The notes under the pieces are model-generated. The model was given only the letters and a program-made list of their open reading frames with translations, searched no databases and had not been told where the DNA came from. This document shows positions 36,201 through 40,841 of a stretch of DNA of 40,841 nucleotides, piece after piece. Positions within the stretch are counted from its first letter, which is position 1, and each line of letters starts with the position of its first letter. The position numbers were made by a program, and so were the translations under genes. The stretch covers positions 1 to 40,841 of the forward strand of contig PBSM01000180.1 in the NCBI GenBank assembly GCA_002726245.1. Reading direction: 5' to 3'. The DNA is from Planctomycetaceae bacterium. Its GTDB lineage: Bacteria; Planctomycetota; Planctomycetia; Pirellulales; Pirellulaceae.

Positions 36201-37160
36201 GCGCAACTCTTGTTCAAGTTCTTGGCGCAGCACCTCACGCCGCTGATCTGCCTCGGCGACAGCCAACGTCCGAGCCGCATCGAGACAGATGTCAGCGTTC
36301 GCGATGTGTTGTTGAAATTGCTCGTAGAGTGTGAGCGTTTGGGCGACGGCTGGCTGACGAATCACCACCCAAACGATCGCGGTCAGACAAGCCGCAAGGC
36401 CGCAGGCGGCTGCCGGGAGGACGAACTCTGGTTCAATCGGCTTGCTCTCCCCTTGAGCCCCAAAAGCGACTACGACGAGGATGCCCGCGAGTGCAAAAAA
36501 AAGGGGGAGCAAATACTGCAGGGATAATAACTTCGGTGCCCATTGGCTGCGAAACGCGTACCTACACTGCTCGGCAGCGGCCACTTCGCTGGCGTACTGT
36601 TCGATCGGCCGAGCTGAGTTGCACGCGCCTTTCTTCTCTGGCAACTGGCGAGCGTTTCGCAAACACCATCGCCGGCGGAGCGTTTCCTTTTGGACAGCCG
36701 TCTCCAACTCTCGCAGCTCACCGCGGCGTATCTCAAGTTTCTCTTTGAATTCGCCGAGCGCCTGCTTCGTATCACGGACCGCTTCCTCGAAGGCGTTCTG
36801 CCCTTGCTGATTCGAATTGTCGCGTTCCTCATGCGCATTTTCGACAGCTACTTTCGTCGCTTCCACGATTCTGCGATAGGCTTGATCGTGTTCGGCAGCG
36901 GCGCGTTCGATAGACAATTCGTACTCGCGAGTGATACTCGCCAGTGCACTGTTGTGTTGCGACTGGAGAGCATGCTTCTCCTTGGAAAAACGCATGTTCA
37001 ACCGTTCTTTCTCCCCTGAGAACTGCGTCGTCGTCGTCGCGTCGCGAGCTTCATGACTGGTCAGAATCGAAGTCTCGGCTTGTGTCCGCTCAGCAATCAG
37101 CTTGCCGAGTTCTTCGATCAATTGACGTTGATGGTCGGTCGAAAAGCGATCCATATTCAA
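33252..37160 (-). CDS. EssC/FtsK-like ATPase of a type VII-like export locus
   Basis: This 1302-residue protein has a long N-terminal coiled coil (about residues 10-170), two membrane helices (about 211-235 and 247-268), a second coiled coil (about 275-410) and then three FtsK/SpoIIIE-like domains. The first (about 480-660) has A-F-G-E-G-R-H-V-A in place of Walker A and looks inactive. The second is complete: G-K-T-G-S-G-K-S-T (770-778) and I-L-L-I-I-D-E-F (from 876). The third (about 1050-1280) is degenerate, with V-G-Q-Q-D-E-M-A-M-G at the P-loop position. A chain of FtsK domains with one active is the plan of EssC/EccC, the motor of type VII secretion; here the N-terminus is coiled coil rather than FHA domains. 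It overlaps the previous gene by 4 nt (ATGA) and is last in the operon. Its C-terminal third is duplicated at 28531-30081. Confidence 0.88.
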   Translation of the reverse strand: MNMDRFSTDHQRQLIEELGKLIAERTQAETSILTSHEARDATTTTQFSGEKERLNMRFSKEKHALQSQHNSALASITREYELSIERAAAEHDQAYRRIVEATKVAVENAHEERDNSNQQGQNAFEEAVRDTKQALGEFKEKLEIRRGELRELETAVQKETLRRRWCLRNARQLPEKKGACNSARPIEQYASEVAAAEQCRYAFRSQWAPKLLSLQYLLPLFFALAGILVVVAFGAQGESKPIEPEFVLPAAACGLAACLTAIVWVVIRQPAVAQTLTLYEQFQQHIANADICLDAARTLAVAEADQRREVLRQELEQELRQADDERKSKVARFEAEREQRLHEASDKLQQDRQSAVETRNRKQPETNRHFETLIKQQQVDWETHNASIKQRHEQELATSRETFERAWTRLIHRWSSGLGDFTGAIDEMIGYCTARFPDWKTTDWEEREPLDENLPALRFGEYGVSLDMFEGGIPRHQNLAPSKTEFVLPAAMSFAQHPTLLFEAFGEGRHVANQAIQNVMLRLLTSLPPGKVRFTIIDPVGLGQNFSAFMHLADFDEKLVSHRIWTESSHISTRLSDLTEHMEDVIQTYLRNEFKTIDEYNEFAGEVAEPFHILAIANFPAGFSEEAAQRLLSIVTSGSKCGVYSLISTDSKLDLPRNFSLADLEANAAAIQWDGKRFHWVEEDIKDLPLELDEPPADDIFTEIIRTVGQRAKDAIRVEVPFSTVAPKDDEWWTRDSRESIDVALGRAGATKLQDLRLGKGTSQHVLISGKTGSGKSTLLHALIANTALHYGPDELHFYLIDFKSGVEFKDYADHDGYALPHARVVAIQSEREFGMSVLERLSLELRSRGDLFREHGVQDIKSFRDANPGAKLPRILLIIDEFQEFFVEDDKLAQDAALLLDRLVRQGRAFGIHAILGSQTLAGAYSLARSTIGQMAVRIALQCSEADSHLILSEDNTAARLLNRPGEAIYNDANGMFEGNHPFQVVWLESDEQRKYLEALHAKAQQQSVDLPPAIVFEGNAPADPAGNSPLRRVLQSDEPSFPVSWLGAAVSIKDPTSVTFRRQSGDNLLVVGQQDEMAMGVMGNALIGLAATSPGSKFLILDGTRPDAPETGFWKRVVSGLPMDASIADAKGTATTIGEISEEVRRRTETDNDTAAPWFVFIYNLPRFRDLRRSDDDFGFSSLDDDKPASASTLFAEILRDGPAVGVHTLVWSDTFNNLSRWLDRQIMRELDHRVLFQMSATDSSNLMDSPIAGRLGVHRAILYSEEQGQFEKFRPYAPPSDDWLAWVREHLAVRNVSAS

Positions 37161-37396
37161 TCTTCTCTGTCCTTGTCGCTCAGATCGCGTTCCGCCTGTT
37201 CAAACACATCCTGCAAGCGATGGACCACCGCAACCAGCATCGTCACCTGCGGCCCCAACGGTTGAATGTAGTTCGTGTCAAAGTCCTCTCGGTTCTGATC
37301 GTTCCAGTGATCGATCGTTTCGCTCCACTGGTCGCGCAAGTTTTTGCTCGCCCGAGTAAGTCGGATCGTACCCGTGTTTAGATCGCCGATTTTCAT
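37157..37396 (-). CDS. Small WXG100-like helical protein
   Basis: This 79-residue protein is predicted to be almost wholly helical with a turn near its middle. It carries W31-N-D33-Q34 and F39, the same W-x-D-Q-x4-F spacing as the WXG100 protein encoded at 38021-38290. It is therefore a candidate second small substrate or partner, as EsxB is to EsxA. The second half contains a hydrophobic helix (V-T-M-L-V-A-V-V-H) and an acidic end. Its start overlaps the previous gene by ATGA and its stop overlaps the ATPase start, so all are translationally coupled. The family assignment rests on motif and context alone. Confidence 0.7.
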   Translation of the reverse strand: MKIGDLNTGTIRLTRASKNLRDQWSETIDHWNDQNREDFDTNYIQPLGPQVTMLVAVVHRLQDVFEQAERDLSDKDRED

Positions 37397-37965
37397 CCAG
37401 TCGCTCCGCTTCCAGTCGAGTCACCCGGCGACGACGCGTTTCCACTCCTTGCCGTCAGAGGATCCGCCGCCGCATCCAGTTGTTGCCGCTCGTGGGCGTA
37501 CTTTTCCAAGGCACCCAGCATTCGCCCCAAGGTTGCGATCGCTCGAGGCAGTTCTGTGTCGAGGCAAACGACCATCTGAGCGATTTGGCCCTCAAATTCC
37601 GTCATTTCGGCTCGCACCGCACGAATCCAGCGTTTGGTCACCCGCACTTGGTCTTCGCAGTAACGCTGACGCTGTCGTGCGCGCTCGAGAGCCTTCTTCT
37701 GTTCGTAGCACGACGGGGGTTCGTCGGTACCGAATCGCATCTGGCAGCGTTCAAGATCGTTACGCTTCTCCGCCAACAGCCCCGAGGCCTTCTTGACTTG
37801 ATCCGGCCAATAGCGGCGGCGGTCGTTTTCGATCCAATCAAGAGCCCGGCGAACTTCCATCGTCAACAGCTCCACTGCGTCGCGCGCATTCCCTTCGAAG
37901 TTGATCAACGAGATTCGCAGATCACGAATGTGTTCGACCGATCTGACGTTCGCGGCACGATTCAT
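37393..37965 (-). CDS. Coiled-coil protein of the type VII-like operon
   Basis: I do not recognise a family for this 190-residue protein. Residues 1-165 are helical and highly charged, with long stretches of Arg/Lys/Glu and several aromatic positions, suggesting a multi-helix bundle or coiled coil; it contains R-A-L-D-W-I-E-N-D and a cysteine-rich middle (three Cys between about 74 and 104). The last 25 residues are Ser/Gly-rich and probably disordered. There is no signal peptide or membrane segment. It lies between the WXG100 gene (55 nt) and the 79-residue gene (4-nt overlap), so is likely a chaperone, adaptor or large helical substrate of the export motor. That role is inferred from position only. 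Confidence 0.75.
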   Translation of the reverse strand: MNRAANVRSVEHIRDLRISLINFEGNARDAVELLTMEVRRALDWIENDRRRYWPDQVKKASGLLAEKRNDLERCQMRFGTDEPPSCYEQKKALERARQRQRYCEDQVRVTKRWIRAVRAEMTEFEGQIAQMVVCLDTELPRAIATLGRMLGALEKYAHERQQLDAAADPLTARSGNASSPGDSTGSGATG

Positions 37966-38020
37966 GAGAGGTCAAGTGTCGGGAGAGAAGAGCCAAGATT
38001 GCGAGCGGGAAAGCAGTTCA

Positions 38021-38290
38021 TCAGCTCTGCAGATAGTCCTCCACATGCTCCGCCTTGCGCATGAGATACGGAATGTATCGATCGGTCGCTTCGGTGAAAC
38101 GACCGATGACTTTCATATGCTGCTCGAACTGCTCGGTGAACTTCTTGTGCTCTTGATCTCGCCACGTTGCTCCTAGCGCGGCAAGCTGGTTGCCAAGGAG
38201 TGTGGATTGATTCTGGAGTTCGCTGTTGAACTTCTTCAAGCGTTGGGCAAAGCGTCGGAGTTCTTCCGGATCGACGACGGCTTGTGGCAT
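38021..38290 (-). CDS. WXG100-family protein (ESAT-6-like)
   Basis: This 89-residue protein has the size and plan of WXG100 proteins: two helices joined by a turn carrying W43-R-D45, with F51 after it. The glycine of W-x-G is replaced by aspartate, a tolerated variant. Such proteins form helical-hairpin dimers and leave the cell through EssC/EccC-driven type VII secretion, without a signal peptide, and none is seen here. The C-terminus ends E-H-V-E-D-Y-L-Q-S. It is first in a minus-strand operon ending with an EssC-like ATPase, which supports the call strongly. Confidence 0.85.
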   Translation of the reverse strand: MPQAVVDPEELRRFAQRLKKFNSELQNQSTLLGNQLAALGATWRDQEHKKFTEQFEQHMKVIGRFTEATDRYIPYLMRKAEHVEDYLQS

Positions 38291-38737
38291 GGTTGACCTC
38301 TTCTATTAACGCGAATCCTCGAATGTTGTCATCTCGTTTGGCGAGATGGAAAGTTCTATCCGAACCGCACCCCATTCTACGTGTCTGAGCCCAGACCGAT
38401 GAGCCTTGTACGCCGAGCAAGGTCGCTCTGTTTCTGCAGCGTTGCCGATCGACGCCGGCTGCCAAGATGAGTTCCGAAAGAGATGATACATTCCACTATA
38501 AACTGTACGACTGAGAAGTGTAAAGGAAAGCAGCTTAAAGGCTTAGCATCCGTGCTCCACGTCCTGGTGGCGACTGTTCGCGAGAGCTAGAATGCTGTCA
38601 TTGTTACTCTGGTCGATCGCGAATCTAGCGGCAGACAAGCTGATTTTCGACCAGAAAATCCCACAAATCGATACCGCCCGACCTGAAGTCCGGCAAATCC
38701 ATTACAACCGTCCGACTCTTACGCAGGAATCACTCCG
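38291..38737. other. Intergenic region between the type VII-like operon and ilvD
   Basis: About 450 nt separate two divergent units. I see no gene I can support; frames that cross it run antisense to neighbours or lack coding character. GATTTTC (38642-38648) and GAAAATC (38654-38660) form a 7-bp hairpin upstream of ilvD. Promoters for both directions must lie here, but none matches the consensus convincingly. The A/T-rich stretch near 38485-38515 is the best candidate for the operon start. Confidence 0.35.
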
Positions 38738-40444
38738 ATGAGCCAAGCACTGAACAAATACAGCCGCCGCGTAACCCAGCCGAAAAGCCAAGGTGCTTCC
38801 CAGGCGATGCTCTATGGCACGGGGATGACGCGCGACGACATGAACAAGGCTCAAGTCGGAATCGCCAGCGTCTGGTACGAAGGCAACACCTGCAATATGC
38901 ATCTGCTCGATCTCGCCGCCAAAGTAAAGGAGGGCGTGACGGAAGCGGGGCTCGTCGGCATGCGATTCAACACGATCGGTGTGAGCGATGGCATCTCGAT
39001 GGGCACCGAAGGCATGAGTTTCTCGCTGCAGTCGCGCGATCTGATCGCCGACTCGATCGAGACCGTCATGGGCGGCCAATGGTACGACGCGCTCGTCGCG
39101 CTCCCGGGCTGTGACAAGAACATGCCGGGTTGCTTGATCGCCATGGGGCGTCTGAATCGTCCAGCCATCATGGTCTATGGAGGCACGATCAAGCCGGGCT
39201 GCACTACCTTTAAAGACCATGAACATCAGAAGGAAGACACGCCGCGAGATATTGTTTCGGCCTTTCAATCCTACGGCGAGTATCTCGCTGGCGCGATTAC
39301 GGAAAAGGAACGTGAAGCGATCGTCCGCGTTAGCTGCCCGGGCGCTGGAGCTTGCGGCGGGATGTACACGGCTAACACGATGGCGAGCGCTATCGAAGCG
39401 ATGGGCATGTCGTTGCCTTACAGCGCGTCGCTACCGGCCGAAGAGCCCGGTAAGCTGGACGAGTGTGTCAGAGCCGGTGACGCGATTCGTGTCCTGCTCG
39501 AACGCGACATCAAACCACGAGACATCATGACGCGTGAAGCTTTTGAAAACGCCATGGTCGTCGTCATGGCTTTGGGTGGTTCGACCAATGCCGTGCTGCA
39601 TTTGATCGCGATGGCGCGCAGCGTCGATGTGCCGCTAACCATCGACGACTTCCAAGCGGTCAGCGCTCGCGTGCCTTTCCTCGCCGACCTGAAACCGAGC
39701 GGAAAGTACGTGCAAGAAGACTTGCACAACGTCGGCGGAACACCAGGCGTGATGAAGTACCTTCTGGCAGAGGGCATGTTGAAGGGCGATTGCCTGACGA
39801 TAACGGGCAAGACGCTGGCGGAGAACCTCGCGGGTCTGCCTGGCCTGAAAGAGGATCAACCGATCGTGCGGACGCTTGACAATCCAATCAAGCCGACCGG
39901 GCACATCACGATCTTGAAGGGTAACCTCGCTCCCGAAGGAGCCGTCGCCAAGATTACTGGCAAGGAAGGGCTGTCGTTCGCAGGACGAGCCAACGTCTTC
40001 GATTCAGAAGAGGACATGCTGAAAGCGCTCGAGGAAAAGAAGATCCTTAAAGGCGATGTCGTGATCATCCGCTACGAGGGACCGAAGGGAGGTCCGGGCA
40101 TGCCGGAGATGTTGACACCGACCTCCGCGATCATGGGCGCGGGTCTCGGCAACGATGTGGCCTTAATGACCGACGGACGCTTTTCAGGAGGCTCACACGG
40201 CTTCATCGTCGGTCACATTACACCAGAAGCTCAGGAAGGCGGGCCGATCGCGCTCGTCGAAACAGGCGACAAGATCACGATCGACGCTGACACTCGACGC
40301 ATCGATGTGGACCTCTCCGACGAAGAATTGGCGGAGCGTCGCTCGCGGTGGCAAGCTCCCGCTTACAAAGCCACGCGCGGCACACTCTACAAGTACATCA
40401 AGAACGTGAAATCCGCTTCCGAAGGGTGCGTGACGGACGAGTGA
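38738..40444 (+). CDS. ilvD: Dihydroxy-acid dehydratase
   Basis: This 568-residue enzyme dehydrates 2,3-dihydroxy-isovalerate and 2,3-dihydroxy-3-methylvalerate to the keto acids, the third step in valine and isoleucine synthesis (also needed for leucine and pantothenate). The three iron-sulfur ligands are C52 (N-T-C-N), C125 (G-C-D-K-N-M-P-G, which includes the metal-coordinating lysine region) and C206 ([12 protein letters not shown]). The C-terminal signature [10 protein letters not shown] and G-H-I-T-P-E-A is intact. The length fits the shorter ilvD class, often with a [2Fe-2S] cluster, while E. coli IlvD is longer. AGGAA is near 38726, 8 nt before the ATG. It stands alone, with no other branched-chain gene adjacent. 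Confidence 0.95.
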   Translation: MSQALNKYSRRVTQPKSQGASQAMLYGTGMTRDDMNKAQVGIASVWYEGNTCNMHLLDLAAKVKEGVTEAGLVGMRFNTIGVSDGISMGTEGMSFSLQSRDLIADSIETVMGGQWYDALVALPGCDKNMPGCLIAMGRLNRPAIMVYGGTIKPGCTTFKDHEHQKEDTPRDIVSAFQSYGEYLAGAITEKEREAIVRVSCPGAGACGGMYTANTMASAIEAMGMSLPYSASLPAEEPGKLDECVRAGDAIRVLLERDIKPRDIMTREAFENAMVVVMALGGSTNAVLHLIAMARSVDVPLTIDDFQAVSARVPFLADLKPSGKYVQEDLHNVGGTPGVMKYLLAEGMLKGDCLTITGKTLAENLAGLPGLKEDQPIVRTLDNPIKPTGHITILKGNLAPEGAVAKITGKEGLSFAGRANVFDSEEDMLKALEEKKILKGDVVIIRYEGPKGGPGMPEMLTPTSAIMGAGLGNDVALMTDGRFSGGSHGFIVGHITPEAQEGGPIALVETGDKITIDADTRRIDVDLSDEELAERRSRWQAPAYKATRGTLYKYIKNVKSASEGCVTDE

Positions 40445-40525
40445 GTCGCAAGCGGGTTAGGGCCGTTCGAGAAATAGCTGTCGCTTTCGGAATCGGTCGT
40501 CGGGAGCTAGGCCACATTCTCTTTC

Positions 40526-40720
40526 GTCCCGAAGGGACTAAATGATGTAGCCGGGGGTGTAACTCCCGGAAATGGTGAAGCATGAACAAGCAGAGCCCCG
40601 ATGGGACGACAGTCTGGATATGCGACACCTCATGTCGCCCTCCGGGGCTAGGCTTCGTGCGGCAAACGGTTCCGTGGGCTAACGCCCACGGCTACATCCT
40701 GTCGCCGCTGCGCGGCTGAA
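40526..40720. repeat. Cluster of REP-like hairpins
   Basis: Downstream of ilvD several hairpins follow one another: GTCCC-GAA-GGGAC (40526-40538); CCGGGGGT/ACTCCCGG (40551-40569); a larger pair AGCCCCGATGGG...CCCTCCGGGGCT (40594-40649); CCGTGGGC-TAAC-GCCCACGG (40672-40691); and GCCGC-TGC-GCGGC (near 40702-40714). Outer flanks carry GTAGC/GCTAC boundaries like the REP pair at 4499-4618. This is a mosaic of dispersed palindromes common in planctomycete genomes. From 40721 to the window end I see no gene. Confidence 0.6.
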
Positions 40721-40841
40721 GATGCGGGAACAAAGCGTAAGGCAACTCCCTGAAAACCTTCACTTTATGGGAAGTTTTGAATTGCGCGCATAATTGGTAT
40801 TAGCAAAAACGCGGCCCTCCGCGATGGTGTGATTGTTATGA

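Noticed and set aside
37962..38465. Minus-strand frame of 167 residues overlapping the WXG100 gene
   Set aside because: It reads the WXG100 gene in another frame; the WXG100 protein has clear family features and this one has none.

Overview
The window looks like planctomycete chromosome, most likely from the Pirellulales. The grounds are the mixture of families: a secreted DUF1080 protein, an ECF sigma factor beside a vWA/DUF3520 protein, a large sigma-70 factor with extra helix-turn-helix modules, zinc-ribbon proteins with a Pro/Ala-rich middle, an EF-Tu with the unusual switch I of this phylum, and a WXG100/FtsK-type export locus. No rRNA or CRISPR array is present, and the species cannot be named from the sequence alone.

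Layout. Positions 1-8250 are accessory genes: a coiled-coil membrane protein built on an 85-residue tandem repeat, a DUF1080 protein, an ECF sigma factor followed by a decayed vWA gene (two compensating frameshifts plus an in-frame amber codon), an MFS transporter and a secreted protein of unknown role. Positions 8810-24820 are the informational core: the large sigma factor with its terminator, then tRNA-Thr, Tyr, Gly and Thr, tuf, tRNA-Trp, secE, nusG, rplK, rplA, rplJ, rplL, rpoB and rpoC. This order matches the thrU-tyrU-glyT-thrT-tufB-secE-nusG-rplKAJL-rpoBC region of E. coli. An RND efflux permease (24889-28386) converges on rpoC.

Positions 28531-33250 are a variable island. It starts with a 5'-truncated copy of an EssC/FtsK-like ATPase gene, followed by a small Cys-containing protein, a zinc-ribbon membrane protein divergent from a small Xre regulator across a perfect 16-bp palindrome, an integron-type gene cassette bounded by two nearly identical attC-like sites, and a 52-residue repeat protein too short for ordinary gene calling. 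The intact copy of the ATPase gene (33252-37160) ends a four-gene minus-strand operon that begins with a WXG100 protein at 38290. The operon encodes two small proteins sharing a W-x-D-Q-x4-F motif, a coiled-coil protein and the ATPase, and reads as a minimal type VII-like export module. ilvD (38738-40444) follows, then a cluster of REP-like hairpins to the window end.

The two most interesting points are the integron cassette, whose R''/R' boxes match across the cassette as expected for a circular intermediate, and the compact type VII-like locus with its truncated ATPase duplicate about 4.7 kb away.
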